From the NCBI GenBank assembly GCA_020629755.1, contig JAHDCS010000022.1, positions 1 to 35,781 on the forward strand: a DNA stretch of 35,781 nt, in the 5' to 3' direction. The notes under the pieces are model-generated. The model had not been told where the DNA came from. It ran no database searches and worked only from the letters and a program-made list of their open reading frames with translations. The translations under genes were made by a program, and so were the position numbers. Below are positions 18,945 to 28,703 of this stretch, piece by piece (positions within the stretch are counted from its first letter, which is position 1; each line of letters starts with the position of its first letter). This stretch comes from Flavobacteriales bacterium. GTDB lineage: Bacteria; Bacteroidota; Bacteroidia; Flavobacteriales_G; JALEGO01.

Positions 18945-21195
18945 GCGTCTCTCTATTTCTATAACCCAAATACAGCAGTAAAGGTAAAAGGGTTAAATCT
19001 ACCAAAACTGCTAAAAATAGCGTTAGAGAAACCAGAATACCTATATTCATAATGCTATTAAAGGAGGCTAAAACAAGTGTTAAAAATCCGCCTAACAAAA
19101 TAAGACTAGTCACTACAATTGCCTTGCCAGTTGTTCTGTAGGTTTGTTTTAAGGCAAGCAAAATATTATCGGTTTTGTTAACCGCAGATTTAAACTTGGC
19201 TAAAAAATGAATCGTGTCGTCAACCGCTATACCAAAGGCAATAGTAAAAATTATCGAAATAGACACATTCAAATACATGCCCATCCAGCCAATGCACCCC
19301 GCAATAAAAATAAGCGGCAACACATTTGCCAATAAAGCAATAAATACCATTTTAAACGACCGGTATAAGAAGGCCATCAAAACCGAGACCAGCACAAAAG
19401 AAATTGATAAGCCTAAAACCATATTTTGAACTAAATAGGTATTGTTTTTGTCAATCAGCTTGGCCATACCAGTTGGATGTACTTCTGTGACTTTGTCTTT
19501 AAACAACTCTTTAATAAACTTCGTAAGCTGAAGATCTTTCTGATCTGTATGTTTTCCGCCAAAATCTGCTGTTTTACCCACTAATCTCAATACATTATGT
19601 TCCGCATCTAAAAATTGAGATAGTCCTAATCGCTTTTGTTGTTTCTTTAAAATAGCCAAAAGCTTTTCTCTCTCTGAAACCTTCGAAGGAATTTTTTCTT
19701 GATTTAAGCCTCCGCCGTGTGTACTGCGATGAATTTGTTTTAAAAACACAAGCGGGCTCACTAAAGCCTTTACGCCATAATCCTTTGTCAAATACTGGTG
19801 TAACTGCTCTAATGGCAAAAGATTGGATTGTTCTAAAGGGTCAGAATTAAAATGCAAGGCCAACTCAAAAGGTCTGGCCCCACAAAACGCTTCTTCTATG
19901 TATGAATACCCTTTCATTAAAGGATCATTTTCTTTTAAATCTTCTAGTAAAAAATTATTGACTTCTATTTTTCCTATGCCCAATATGCTGAGTAATAACA
20001 TCCCCCCAAAACATAAAAACACAAGCTTTGGATGGCGAAACACATACAAAAACAACCGGTCTAAACCCTCTATAATACCTTTTTGATTCAAAGACATGGT
20101 GCTAAATTTGATTTGGTATATATAAATCAGCGGCGGCAACAGTACATAGGTGATCATAAAAGCCAAGCAAACCCCAATAGCCGTATAGAGGCCAAATGCT
20201 TTAACGGGCAATATCTGAGCGCTCATAAGACTAGCAAAGCCCATCGCGGTAGTTAGCGAGGTTAAAAGAGTGGCCCAACCTACATCTTTAATGGTAATTT
20301 TTAAGGCGTCTAAAATAGATAAGGTGTTGTCTTGTTTGAGCACATCTGCATAACGTGTTAAGAAATGAACAGCATCAGAAATACCCACTACAAAAAGAAT
20401 AGTGGGCAACAAGGTAGCGATCACATCAATGGCTTCTCCATTGAGCTGCATGAGCGATAACGTCCAGCAAAGGCTTATCAATACGATACACAAAGGAATC
20501 ACTATAGCAAATACATGCCTAAAAGAAAGAAACAAGAACAAAATAACCAGTAAAAGCGATGTGGTCATAAAAATGGCCATTTGCCCTTGTATTTTTTTGA
20601 TAAAGTAAAATTGGCCATGAATTTTACCTGAATAATACACCTTGTGAAACGAAAAACGATTCACCTCTGCCTCTATACTTGTCAAGAGCTTGTCTGATCG
20701 TATTTTAGACAAATATGGGGTGTGCTGCACCATTAATAAAACAGCATCTAATTCTTTAGAAAAAAAAGAGCCAATAAGGTGTTTTTCATTTTGTAATTGA
20801 AGCGAATCTTCTTTAAATCGTTCAGGAGTGTTCGGATGGATGTATTTGACTTTCACAGGACCAAAGGGCCCTTGGATCAAACGAAATGCCTGGGTAGGTG
20901 AAAATACACTTTCTACATCTTCTAATTTATGGAGTGACTTGTGGAGCGTATCAATGCTCTTTAAAAAATCAACAGAAAAAATACTCTGCTTTGCGCCAAG
21001 GGCAATCAATAAAAAATCATTGTCAGAGGCAAAAGTTTCGCGATGCTTTAAATAGTAATCTAAATCTGGATCTTCTTGCGGAAAAAAACGTTCGAAATCG
21101 TAGTTAAAAGAGAGGTTTTTTAAACTTATTGCTGAAAGGACAGTCAAAAACAAGACGCCTATTAGCACAACATAACTTAGTTTTTTAAACGGCAT
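18934..21195 (-). CDS. MMPL/RND family membrane exporter
   Basis: The 753-residue protein has the RND two-half layout: one N-terminal helix, a large periplasmic loop (about 35-200), a block of helices including VGISDAVHFLTRYADVLK, a second large loop (about 415-590), and a second helix block with FGIAVDDTIHFLAKFKSAV. The repeated GI(S/A)xDxxHF pattern marks the proton-relay helices of MMPL/HAE3 (hopanoid- and lipid-type) exporters. The substrate is unknown; lipids are typical for the group. The gene starts about 70 bp downstream of the BON-LysM gene, beyond a terminator hairpin. Confidence 0.9.
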   Translation of the reverse strand: MPFKKLSYVVLIGVLFLTVLSAISLKNLSFNYDFERFFPQEDPDLDYYLKHRETFASDNDFLLIALGAKQSIFSVDFLKSIDTLHKSLHKLEDVESVFSPTQAFRLIQGPFGPVKVKYIHPNTPERFKEDSLQLQNEKHLIGSFFSKELDAVLLMVQHTPYLSKIRSDKLLTSIEAEVNRFSFHKVYYSGKIHGQFYFIKKIQGQMAIFMTTSLLLVILFLFLSFRHVFAIVIPLCIVLISLCWTLSLMQLNGEAIDVIATLLPTILFVVGISDAVHFLTRYADVLKQDNTLSILDALKITIKDVGWATLLTSLTTAMGFASLMSAQILPVKAFGLYTAIGVCLAFMITYVLLPPLIYIYQIKFSTMSLNQKGIIEGLDRLFLYVFRHPKLVFLCFGGMLLLSILGIGKIEVNNFLLEDLKENDPLMKGYSYIEEAFCGARPFELALHFNSDPLEQSNLLPLEQLHQYLTKDYGVKALVSPLVFLKQIHRSTHGGGLNQEKIPSKVSEREKLLAILKKQQKRLGLSQFLDAEHNVLRLVGKTADFGGKHTDQKDLQLTKFIKELFKDKVTEVHPTGMAKLIDKNNTYLVQNMVLGLSISFVLVSVLMAFLYRSFKMVFIALLANVLPLIFIAGCIGWMGMYLNVSISIIFTIAFGIAVDDTIHFLAKFKSAVNKTDNILLALKQTYRTTGKAIVVTSLILLGGFLTLVLASFNSIMNIGILVSLTLFLAVLVDLTLLPLLLYLGYRNRETPSV
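19999..20007 (-). repeat. GGGGGGATG word, copy 5
   Basis: Inside the MMPL exporter gene, on its coding strand (G-G-M); extended match TGGGGGGATGT. Confidence 0.7.
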
Positions 21196-21200
21196 AGTTT

Positions 21201-21243
21201 CTTTTAAACAAAAAAGCCCACCTGAAGTTCAGATGGGCTTTTA
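21201..21243 (-). terminator. Rho-independent terminator after the BON-LysM gene
   Basis: On the minus strand a long hairpin (21212-21242, arms AAAAGCCCA and TGGGCTTTT, with an inner CTGAA/TTCAG stem) follows the LysM stop codon and is followed by a T-rich run. It lies just before the MMPL exporter start. Confidence 0.75.
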
Positions 21244-21266
21244 AAGTTATTGAATTTCGCTGTATT

Positions 21267-21650
21267 CTAAGACAGATTTGGAATCACTAATTCTTGACCA
21301 GGAAAAATAGTATCTGGATTTTTTAAAAGCTGACTATTGGCTTGATAAATTTCATTATACTTAGACGCATTTTTGTAATACTTCTTGGCAATTTTACCTA
21401 AAGTTTCACCACTTTGCACGGTATGCTTATGGTAATACTCAGAATTTTGAACTTGTATGTCGGCCTGAATATCTGATGGTGACTCGCCTCCTATTTCTTT
21501 AATCTTATCCCAAAGTTGGTCTTTTTCCCATTGTGTTTCAGCCGTGCCCGTTACTCTTAATGTATCGGGTGTTTCTTCCCAATTGCCATTTTGAATGTTT
21601 AACTGCTCTCCTAAATCTAATACAGGTTGATATTTATTTTTGTATGACAT
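21267..21650 (-). CDS. BON and LysM domain protein (YgaU/Kbp-like)
   Basis: The 127-residue protein has an N-terminal BON-like half (VLDLGEQLNIQNGNW... LRVTGTAETQWEKDQLWDKI) and a C-terminal LysM domain (HKHTVQSGETLGKIAKKYY... IFPGQELVIPN). This two-domain layout is that of E. coli YgaU/Kbp, a small cytoplasmic potassium-binding protein. No signal peptide is visible, which agrees with a cytoplasmic role. I chose ATG at 21650 over an in-frame GTG two codons upstream. A strong terminator follows the gene. Confidence 0.88.
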   Translation of the reverse strand: MSYKNKYQPVLDLGEQLNIQNGNWEETPDTLRVTGTAETQWEKDQLWDKIKEIGGESPSDIQADIQVQNSEYYHKHTVQSGETLGKIAKKYYKNASKYNEIYQANSQLLKNPDTIFPGQELVIPNLS

Positions 21651-21774
21651 AATCACTTAAAGTTTTGTAGTTAACGAGAGAAAATTACATAAAACATTAA
21701 AATAATAGCGCCTATTGCGGTGCATTTTTTTGTAAAAAGTTCTACTTAGGCTCTGAAATACCTAAATTCGTTGT

Positions 21775-22632
21775 ATGAACATCTTTACAATTGATACAGG
21801 GCTCTTCAAACTAGATGGAGGCGCCATGTTTGGCGTAGTTCCTAAGGTGCTTTGGTCAAAAAAAATAGAAGCCGATGCCCATAACCTATGTACCTGGGCC
21901 ATGAGACTTTTGTTGATTGAAGATGCAGATAAACTTATTTTAATAGACACAGGTCTTGGTGACAAGCAGTCTGATAAATTTTTCAGTTATTACGATCTCT
22001 CTGAAACTATTGATTTAGAAGCAGCTTTGAATCAAAAAGGCTTTAGCTGTGCTGAGGTTACAGATGTGATTTTAACACACCTACATTTTGATCATTGTGG
22101 CGGTGCTATTCGAAGAAAAAACGAGCAGTTTTATCCGACATTTAAAAATGCGCAATACTGGTCTAGTGAAAAGCACTGGAATTGGGCCACTCAACCTAAT
22201 GCAAGAGAAAAAGCCTCGTTTTTAAAAGAAAATATTTTGCCCATTCAAGAAAGCGGACAACTCTTATTTATACAGAGGCAAAACAGCCTTATAAGCCCCT
22301 CAGATTTTTCAAATATTGAATTTATTTTTGTAGATGGGCATACTGAAAGCATGATGTTGCCTCTTATTCACTACAAAGGACAAAAAATACTCTATGCAGC
22401 CGATCTTTTACCAAGTACAGCTCATATCCCATTAGCATGGGTAATGGGATACGACACGCGCCCCTTACATACCCTAAAAGAAAAAGAAGCCATTCTAACA
22501 AAAGCCTGCGATGAAAACTGGGTGATTTGTTTTGAGCACGATGCTACCAATCAGGCCTGTGTGTTAGAAAGAACGCCTAAAGGTATTCGTGCGGCACAAG
22601 TAGGTAATTTATCCACTTTTATTGCCTTGTAA
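21775..22632 (+). CDS. Metallo-beta-lactamase-fold hydrolase
   Basis: This 285-residue protein has the MBL metal site THLHFDHCGG (HxHxDH, His102, His104, Asp106, His107), preceded by LILIDTGLGDK, with VDGHTESM and YAADLLPS supplying the later His and Asp ligands. It resembles the quorum-quenching-lactonase/AttM-like hydrolase branch, but the substrate is unknown. There is no signal peptide. recR starts 1 bp after its stop, so the two are probably co-transcribed. Confidence 0.88.
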   Translation: MNIFTIDTGLFKLDGGAMFGVVPKVLWSKKIEADAHNLCTWAMRLLLIEDADKLILIDTGLGDKQSDKFFSYYDLSETIDLEAALNQKGFSCAEVTDVILTHLHFDHCGGAIRRKNEQFYPTFKNAQYWSSEKHWNWATQPNAREKASFLKENILPIQESGQLLFIQRQNSLISPSDFSNIEFIFVDGHTESMMLPLIHYKGQKILYAADLLPSTAHIPLAWVMGYDTRPLHTLKEKEAILTKACDENWVICFEHDATNQACVLERTPKGIRAAQVGNLSTFIAL

Positions 22633-22633
22633 T

Positions 22634-23263
22634 ATGGACGTTCGACTCCCATCAAAAGTTCTAGAAGATTTGGTTAACCAGTTTTATAAACTCCCCGGAA
22701 TTGGATACCGTACAGCCATTAAGCTTGCTTTGCATGTCTTACACTCTGATAAAAACGATGTGTTGCAATTTTCAGAAAGTTTTAAAAAAATAGCCACTGA
22801 CACCTTTTTCTGTACTACCTGTCATAATCTTAGTCCTCAAAAAGATATGCGCTGCGAAATCTGTACATCACCCAAGCGTGATCAAAGCATTGTTTGTGTA
22901 GTAGAAACCATTAAAGATATTGTAGCCATTGAATCCTTAAACATTTATACAGGTTCCTATCATGTTCTGGGGGGTATCATATCGCCTATAAACGGCATAT
23001 CTCCTTCAGATTTAAAATTAGATTCTTTATTTGAAAGGATTGACAATCAGGAATCTAAAGAAATTATATTTGCACTACCTACAACTTTAGACGGAGACAC
23101 CACCTGCTTTTATATCCACAAAAAAATACAAAATAAAAATATTCAGTTTAGCACACTATCGCGTGGACTTTCTGTCGGCGATCAATTAGAGTTTGCGGAT
23201 AAAATCACACTCAGCCAATCCTTTTTAGAAAGAGTTCCTTACGAAAAATCTAATGCGCTGTAA
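22634..23263 (+). CDS. recR: Recombination mediator protein RecR
   Basis: RecR works with RecO and RecF to load RecA at single-strand gaps. The 209 residues include the helix-hairpin-helix KLPGIGYRTAIKLAL (19-33), a C4 zinc finger (Cys60, Cys63, Cys74, Cys77) and a Toprim domain beginning SIVCVVETIKDIVAIE, with YHVLGGIISPINGISP. I chose ATG at 22634 because it gives the family N-terminus; an in-frame TTG at 22622 lies inside the preceding gene. The GT2 start overlaps its stop by one base (TAATG). Confidence 0.96.
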   Translation: MDVRLPSKVLEDLVNQFYKLPGIGYRTAIKLALHVLHSDKNDVLQFSESFKKIATDTFFCTTCHNLSPQKDMRCEICTSPKRDQSIVCVVETIKDIVAIESLNIYTGSYHVLGGIISPINGISPSDLKLDSLFERIDNQESKEIIFALPTTLDGDTTCFYIHKKIQNKNIQFSTLSRGLSVGDQLEFADKITLSQSFLERVPYEKSNAL

Positions 23264-24846
23264 TGGATCTTTCAATCATCATTGTCAATTATAACGTTAA
23301 GTACTTTTGCGAACAATGCATTGCATCCATCCAAAAAAGCGAAACAAATTATACCTACGAAATTATTCTTATTGACAATGCTTCTAATGATGGCTCACAA
23401 GACTACTTAACAAAAAACGTTGAGAATACTCGTTTTATCTGGAATAAAAAAAACCTTGGCTTTTCAAAAGCGAACAATCAAGCCATTAAAGAAGCCAAAG
23501 GCAACTTTATTTTGCTTTTAAACCCAGACACAATCCTTGCAGAAGACACCCTTGAAAAAACACTTACATTCATACATTCTAAAGCAGACTGCGGGGCTGC
23601 AGGCATTCGCATGGTTGATGCCAACGGTCATTTTTTACCCGAATCAAAACGCGGACTCCCTACTCCAAGTACTGCGTTTTACAAGCTCTCGGGTTTAGCA
23701 AAATTATTTAACACCTCTAAGCGATTTAATTATTATCACCTTGGGCATTTGCCTGAAAATCAAACCCATATTGTAGATGTGTTATCAGGTGCATTTATGT
23801 TAATAAGAAAAAAAGCACTTGATGCTTCTGGATTATTAGATGAGCAATTCTTTATGTACGGTGAAGATATTGATCTCTCTTACAGAATCCAAAAGGCAGG
23901 ATACAACAACTATTACTTTTCTGATTCTTCTATTATTCATTACAAAGGCGAAAGCACCAAAAAGAATCATTTTAAATACCACCTTACCTTTCACAAAGCA
24001 ATGTATTTATTTGCCAAAAAACACTTTGCCGACAACTCTTTGTGGATGTACAAATTCATTATTTTTCCGAGTATTTTAGCTTTGGGCATACTGAGTTACT
24101 TAGCTGAAAAAATAAAAACACATGCTTGGCTATTCATTGATTTTATAATGCTTTGTTCTGCCACCATTCTTTTTAAAAGTTATTACACACACTATCAGAA
24201 TATCGTATTAAACCCTCTGTATTTTTATGGGGGGATGTGTGTTGTAGGATCTATACTAGTGAGCGGTCACTATTTGCTCAAGGGTTATCAAAGTGCCTAC
24301 AATATTCAAAGTGGATTAAAGAGCATCGCAATTTCTGGATTATTGATTTTAGCAGTTTATGGGATACTTCCTGAAAGCATTCGTTTTTCAAGAGCTATTA
24401 TTTTGTTTCAAATTGCTTTTTTTGCGCTTTATCTTGTAATCAGCAGAACACTCTTTTTCTTTAATACGGTCAAAAACCAAGATCCAAAGCAACACAAAAC
24501 ACTCTTTATAAGTGCCTTAAGCGATCAGAAAGCAAAAGCCCCAAGCTATCTAAAACTAATCCAAGAGAAAATGAAAGAGGCTTTAATTATCCCTATTTCA
24601 ATAAAAAAAAACTACAACTCTTTTACCTTATCTGACAGCAGACACATCCTGCAAATTCAAAAAGCATGCGGAATTGATTCTGTAATTTTTGATTTTAAAA
24701 CGGTGAATGTGAAAACCATTATCGCTCTTATTTCAAAACTAAAACACAAAGGTATTGTGCATAAAATAGCCCATCCAAAACAGAGAATTTTAATTAACTC
24801 AACCGCACATCAAAAAGTAGAGTATCTCAATGTGAAAGAGTTATAA
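23263..24846 (+). CDS. Family 2 glycosyltransferase with C-terminal membrane region
   Basis: The first 290 residues or so are a GT2 rhamnosyltransferase-type domain: LSIIIVNYNVKYFCEQCIAS, IDNASNDGSQDY, LLLNPDTIL (DXD-like site) and DEQFFMYGEDIDLSYRIQKAGY (acid/base region). Several hydrophobic segments follow (about 265-400), and the end is a soluble tail of about 120 residues with no recognised domain. It is coupled to recR by a TAATG overlap. Acceptor and sugar are unknown. Confidence 0.85.
   Translation: MDLSIIIVNYNVKYFCEQCIASIQKSETNYTYEIILIDNASNDGSQDYLTKNVENTRFIWNKKNLGFSKANNQAIKEAKGNFILLLNPDTILAEDTLEKTLTFIHSKADCGAAGIRMVDANGHFLPESKRGLPTPSTAFYKLSGLAKLFNTSKRFNYYHLGHLPENQTHIVDVLSGAFMLIRKKALDASGLLDEQFFMYGEDIDLSYRIQKAGYNNYYFSDSSIIHYKGESTKKNHFKYHLTFHKAMYLFAKKHFADNSLWMYKFIIFPSILALGILSYLAEKIKTHAWLFIDFIMLCSATILFKSYYTHYQNIVLNPLYFYGGMCVVGSILVSGHYLLKGYQSAYNIQSGLKSIAISGLLILAVYGILPESIRFSRAIILFQIAFFALYLVISRTLFFFNTVKNQDPKQHKTLFISALSDQKAKAPSYLKLIQEKMKEALIIPISIKKNYNSFTLSDSRHILQIQKACGIDSVIFDFKTVNVKTIIALISKLKHKGIVHKIAHPKQRILINSTAHQKVEYLNVKEL
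24229..24237 (+). repeat. GGGGGGATG word, copy 6
   Basis: Inside the GT2 membrane region, coding strand (G-G-M); extended match TGGGGGGATGT. Confidence 0.7.
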
Positions 24847-24863
24847 ATTCACCTCTACTTTCT

Positions 24864-24882
24864 TCAATATTTCAAATATTGA
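24864..24882. promoter_or_regulatory. Perfect 19-bp palindrome, candidate operator
   Basis: TCAATATTT-C-AAATATTGA is a perfect 9-bp inverted repeat with a one-base centre. It lies 21 bp before the T9SS protein ATG and abuts a near-consensus -7 box (TAACTTG, 24884-24890), placing it between the -33 and -7 positions where a repressor would block transcription. There is no following T run, so it is not a terminator. Confidence 0.5.
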
Positions 24883-24903
24883 TTAACTTGCAAAAAAAAG
24901 AAC

Positions 24904-26538
24904 ATGCGCTATTTAATTTTGTTTATTTTAATACCCCCTTTTTCTGTGTCAGGTCAAACAACTTATGAGAAGGTTTACTCCATTTTTCAAACCAATTGTG
25001 TGAATTGTCATAATACTGCCTCAGCAAATAACGGAAATTTAGATCTGAGCTTACCGGCCTCTCAGGTCTATGATAATATTGTAAACGCAGACCCCTTTCA
25101 TCCGGATGCTTTAGCTGACGGAGACAAGCTCATTGACAAGGGCTTTGCTGAGAAAAGTTTTTTGATGAAAAAAATCAATGGCGGAATGTTTAACCACCTT
25201 GATGATCAACTTAACGGAAGCCATATGCCCCTAACAGACACCATTTCTAGAAGAGACCGTGATTTAATTTACGCTTGGATTAACAAGGGTGCTCCAGAAT
25301 TTGGCAATATATTAGAAGAACAAGAACTTGAAGATTTTTATGCCATTGGGGGCATTCAACTCTCTACCGCTCCGCCAAAACCAGATCCTACAGAAGGCGT
25401 TCAGCTTTATTTTGGCCCCATATTCTTAAACCCCTTTGATGAAATTGAATATCGAAAAAAAGCAATAGTACCTATTGAGATTGAAAGCGAAGTGTATAGA
25501 ATTGAAGGCTTTTTAGATGATTATTCACATCATTTTATCATGGATAAATACGACCAACCCTCAGACGCCAACTCCATCTCTGATTATGCACGAGTGGTCA
25601 ATGGCCTAGCCGATCTAAGTATCAACAACACAGAACAAGTGGCTACCTGGCAAAACTCGCGCGATCTTATTTTACCAGAAGGCACTGGTTATTTCTGGGA
25701 GCCAAATACCACTTTAGATCTAAATTACCATGTAAAAAACTACAACCCAAATTCTATTATCCGAACTGAAGTATATGCCAATGTTTACTTTCGAGAACGC
25801 TCTTCTCAAACCATTGAAATGCATACAGATTTAATTACTTATCCGGAAATCCCTTTGCCCTATCCTTATTCAAATTTTAATATCCCTGCCGACAACCAAG
25901 ACTATGTTTTTGAGGGCACTTTTACTTCTTCAAGCAACGACTCAATTTATGTATGGCTACTTGGCTCACACACCCACAAGTATGGTAAAGATTATGATAT
26001 CTTCTTAAGAAACCCTGATGGAACAAAAGGCGAGCAAGTCTATGAAGGATTTTTTAACGCCGATTACACCATCAATCAAGGATTTTATGACTTTCAGCAC
26101 CCTCCTGTTAGGTATTTTTACGACTTTATGCCCCTAAAGCCATCTGATGGACTTATTCACTCTGCAACCTTTAATAACTCAGGAAATGCTCCAGTTACCT
26201 GGGGATTAACTACAGATGATGAAATGATGTTGTTTCTAATTCAGTATACCACACAAAATCCTAATCCGCCAGTTTCTACAGAGCTTACTGCTCTTGATGA
26301 TCTTAATTATGCCCAAAGAGCTTTTCCAAATCCAACTCGAAGTGTGATTCATTTTAATTTCCCTGAAGACATTTTTTTACTTAAAATCACCGACATCAAT
26401 GGAAAAGAGATTCAGGCACTTACTATGCATAATAAAAAAGCTGTTAGTCTAACCATTGAAGATTATGCCGCTGGCGTGTATTTTTATAACGCTTATGGAA
26501 ATACGCAAACCTTCTCAGGGCGCCTAATAAAACAATAA
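24904..26538 (+). CDS. T9SS-exported c-type cytochrome/copper monooxygenase-like protein
   Basis: The 544-residue protein has a signal peptide (about 1-17, ending VSGQ), then a heme c domain with one CVNCH site (32-36). Its GNLDLS context resembles planctomycete-type cytochromes. The central part contains HHFIMDKYDQPSD and GSHTHKYGKDYDIF, His-rich segments like the copper type II, ascorbate-dependent monooxygenase fold. The end is a T9SS type A sorting domain (AFPNPTRSVIHFNF ... AAGVYFYNAYG ... GRLIKQ). It is expected to be secreted or surface-attached. Redox function is inferred; the substrate is unknown. A perfect palindrome lies in its promoter region. Confidence 0.82.
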   Translation: MRYLILFILIPPFSVSGQTTYEKVYSIFQTNCVNCHNTASANNGNLDLSLPASQVYDNIVNADPFHPDALADGDKLIDKGFAEKSFLMKKINGGMFNHLDDQLNGSHMPLTDTISRRDRDLIYAWINKGAPEFGNILEEQELEDFYAIGGIQLSTAPPKPDPTEGVQLYFGPIFLNPFDEIEYRKKAIVPIEIESEVYRIEGFLDDYSHHFIMDKYDQPSDANSISDYARVVNGLADLSINNTEQVATWQNSRDLILPEGTGYFWEPNTTLDLNYHVKNYNPNSIIRTEVYANVYFRERSSQTIEMHTDLITYPEIPLPYPYSNFNIPADNQDYVFEGTFTSSSNDSIYVWLLGSHTHKYGKDYDIFLRNPDGTKGEQVYEGFFNADYTINQGFYDFQHPPVRYFYDFMPLKPSDGLIHSATFNNSGNAPVTWGLTTDDEMMLFLIQYTTQNPNPPVSTELTALDDLNYAQRAFPNPTRSVIHFNFPEDIFLLKITDINGKEIQALTMHNKKAVSLTIEDYAAGVYFYNAYGNTQTFSGRLIKQ

Positions 26539-26555
26539 TTGTTTAACATCCTGTT

Positions 26556-28151
26556 TTACGGCGATTTGGTCTGATTGACTTTTTGACCGTTTTTATACTG
26601 AATAGATGTCTTTTTACTGCCCGTTCTAGGATCAAAAAATAGTGTTTCACCATCTAACATACCATTAGAATACTGCGCCTTTCTGGATGGATTTTGATGA
26701 CCTTGCTCCCAAAGTATAGCAACGCCATGAAGCTTGTTGTTTTTATAGTTCTCTTCACGCATTTTTTGGCCTGTTTTATAATGATAGATCCAAGTGCCAT
26801 TTTTTTGGCCTTCATTAAATGACCCTTTCTCTAAAACAATGCCCTCTTTAGAATAAAACACCCAGGCGCCATGCTTTAACCCGTCTTTGTAAGCCCCTTC
26901 TTCTCTGGGTTTACCCGTATCAAACCAAAATGTCCAATCGCCTTGTTTTTTTGCATCCGCATAAGTGCCTTTATAATTTAGCTGTCCATTTGAGAACCAT
27001 CCTTCCCATGATCCGTCCATTTCTCCTTTTTTAAACGAGCCTTTATCTTTAAGTTGCTCGTTTTCATACCACGAGGTCCAAAGCCCTTCTGCTAGACCGT
27101 TTGTATAGTGGCCTTTTTGAAGCACATTCCCATTTTCAAAATAGGTTTGCCATTCGCCCTCTTTTTGATCTTTCTCAAAAGAACCACGCTTTAATATTTG
27201 GCCAGTTTTGTAATAGTATATCCATATACTATCACGTAAACCCTCTTTAAACATACCCTCAGACTCTTTTTCAGAACTGCTGTAAAAATATTGCCATTTC
27301 CCATGCTGAAGGTCTTGTGAGAAGTAACCGATCATATCTTTTACTTTATTGGGTTTGTAAAACAGCCATTTACCCTGCTTTTGACCCTTAGAATAATACC
27401 CGTATATTAATGTATCTGATAAAGCGCTGAGCTCTAAGTAGCTTCCGTCTAGCTTTTTATCTACATAATTCAATTGTTTTTTCAATTGCCCATTTTTATA
27501 ATAATACAACCACGTACTGTCTTTAAGCCCCAAATGGTAATAGCCTTTTTCTTTGATTGTATGATTAAGAAAATAAGAGGTGTAAGCCCCGTCTCTGATA
27601 TTATTTTTTACCTCGTACTGTTTTGTTGGATTCGCCTGATGATCATACTCCACAAACAGCCCACTACCCTTGTCAAGAATTTTTTCTTTCTGAGGATTAA
27701 AACACTCTAGATACAGTAACGAATCCTCTTTATAGTCAAGTGTATAATGCACACTTGAATCACTAAAATACGAAGTCCACTTTCCTTTTTTAACGCCTTT
27801 TAAATAAGTCCCTTCATTTTTTTTTATGCCGTTTTCAAACCATTCGGTGTATATACTATCGGGGAAGTTTTCTTTAAAATACCCTTCTCTCTTTTTTTGG
27901 CCATTTTCATACCATTGCGTATGCTTGCCATCAAATTTTCCGTGGTGATAATTGGTTTGCTCTTCAAGCTGGCCGTTTTTATAATAATACTGCCATTCAC
28001 CTTGCTCAAAACCGTAATGATAAATCCCTTCTGATTTTTTATTCTTCTGATCTTCGTCCCAAAAATCTGTATATTTTTGATTGACATTTTGCGTAAATAC
28101 CAAGAGCGGAAAACATCCCCCCAAAAAAACAAGACTAATTTTTTTGTGCAT
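26556..28151 (-). CDS. Exported protein of about 19 MORN_2 repeats
   Basis: After a signal peptide (about 1-20, ending VFTQN), almost the whole 531-residue protein is made of repeats of about 24 residues with the pattern G-x-W-x-x-Y-x-x-N-G-Q-x-x-x-x-G-x-[YF]. I count about 19 units. This is the MORN_2 (YwqK-type) fold, a long beta-hairpin ribbon. Databases often name such proteins 'toxin-antitoxin YwqK antitoxin', but there is no partner toxin here and the signal peptide argues for a periplasmic or surface role. The start overlaps the end of the DUF4924 gene by 17 bp. Confidence 0.88.
   Translation of the reverse strand: MHKKISLVFLGGCFPLLVFTQNVNQKYTDFWDEDQKNKKSEGIYHYGFEQGEWQYYYKNGQLEEQTNYHHGKFDGKHTQWYENGQKKREGYFKENFPDSIYTEWFENGIKKNEGTYLKGVKKGKWTSYFSDSSVHYTLDYKEDSLLYLECFNPQKEKILDKGSGLFVEYDHQANPTKQYEVKNNIRDGAYTSYFLNHTIKEKGYYHLGLKDSTWLYYYKNGQLKKQLNYVDKKLDGSYLELSALSDTLIYGYYSKGQKQGKWLFYKPNKVKDMIGYFSQDLQHGKWQYFYSSSEKESEGMFKEGLRDSIWIYYYKTGQILKRGSFEKDQKEGEWQTYFENGNVLQKGHYTNGLAEGLWTSWYENEQLKDKGSFKKGEMDGSWEGWFSNGQLNYKGTYADAKKQGDWTFWFDTGKPREEGAYKDGLKHGAWVFYSKEGIVLEKGSFNEGQKNGTWIYHYKTGQKMREENYKNNKLHGVAILWEQGHQNPSRKAQYSNGMLDGETLFFDPRTGSKKTSIQYKNGQKVNQTKSP
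28114..28122 (-). repeat. GGGGGGATG word, copy 7
   Basis: Inside the MORN-repeat gene signal peptide, coding strand (G-G-C); extended match TGGGGGGATGT. Confidence 0.7.
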
Positions 28152-28692
28152 CTGATAAATTTAAATACCCTTGCTTGTAATCTTTATAATTTTCTGCTAG
28201 TTCGTAGCAAAAACTTGTAATCGTCTGAAGTGCCTGCATTGTTTTTTGACGCACCTCTTTTTGCTGAAGTCTTAAAAGCAAATAGCCATAAATGAATTCT
28301 AAACAACAGGTAATATCTGGTGTGTTTTCTTGTTGATTTTTTTGCAATTCATCAATCAATGGGGCTACTTTAAGATAGTGTTTATAGTAATGCTGATTTT
28401 GCTTTATTTTAATTAAAAAGTCATGAACCTTAATTAAATCATCGACAATATCGCTCATAAAATTTAAATGCCCACTCTCCGTTTTACCCTCACGCTCTAA
28501 TTGATGCATCAAATCTAAATACCACTCGTGAAGCTCTTGTTTTTGAGCTTCAGAATAAGGGCTTTTTTCAATCACGGTTTTAGAAAGAATTTTAACGTCA
28601 AAATTGCAAGAGCGAATCAAGTCTTCGATTTGCCACATGTAAAGCACATATTCAATGATGTTTTCTTCTTTCTTTTTTTGAGCAACAAACAT
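28135..28692 (-). CDS. DUF4924 family protein
   Basis: The 185-residue, mostly helical, soluble protein opens AQKKKEENIIEYVLYMWQIEDLIR, the signature of the Bacteroidota-specific DUF4924 family. Its function is unknown. It sits between the OmpH-like gene (11 bp upstream) and the MORN-repeat gene (17-bp overlap), so the three probably form one operon, transcribed OmpH-like, DUF4924, MORN. Confidence 0.85.
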   Translation of the reverse strand: MFVAQKKKEENIIEYVLYMWQIEDLIRSCNFDVKILSKTVIEKSPYSEAQKQELHEWYLDLMHQLEREGKTESGHLNFMSDIVDDLIKVHDFLIKIKQNQHYYKHYLKVAPLIDELQKNQQENTPDITCCLEFIYGYLLLRLQQKEVRQKTMQALQTITSFCYELAENYKDYKQGYLNLSDAQKN

Positions 28693-28703
28693 ATGAGGCC
28701 GTT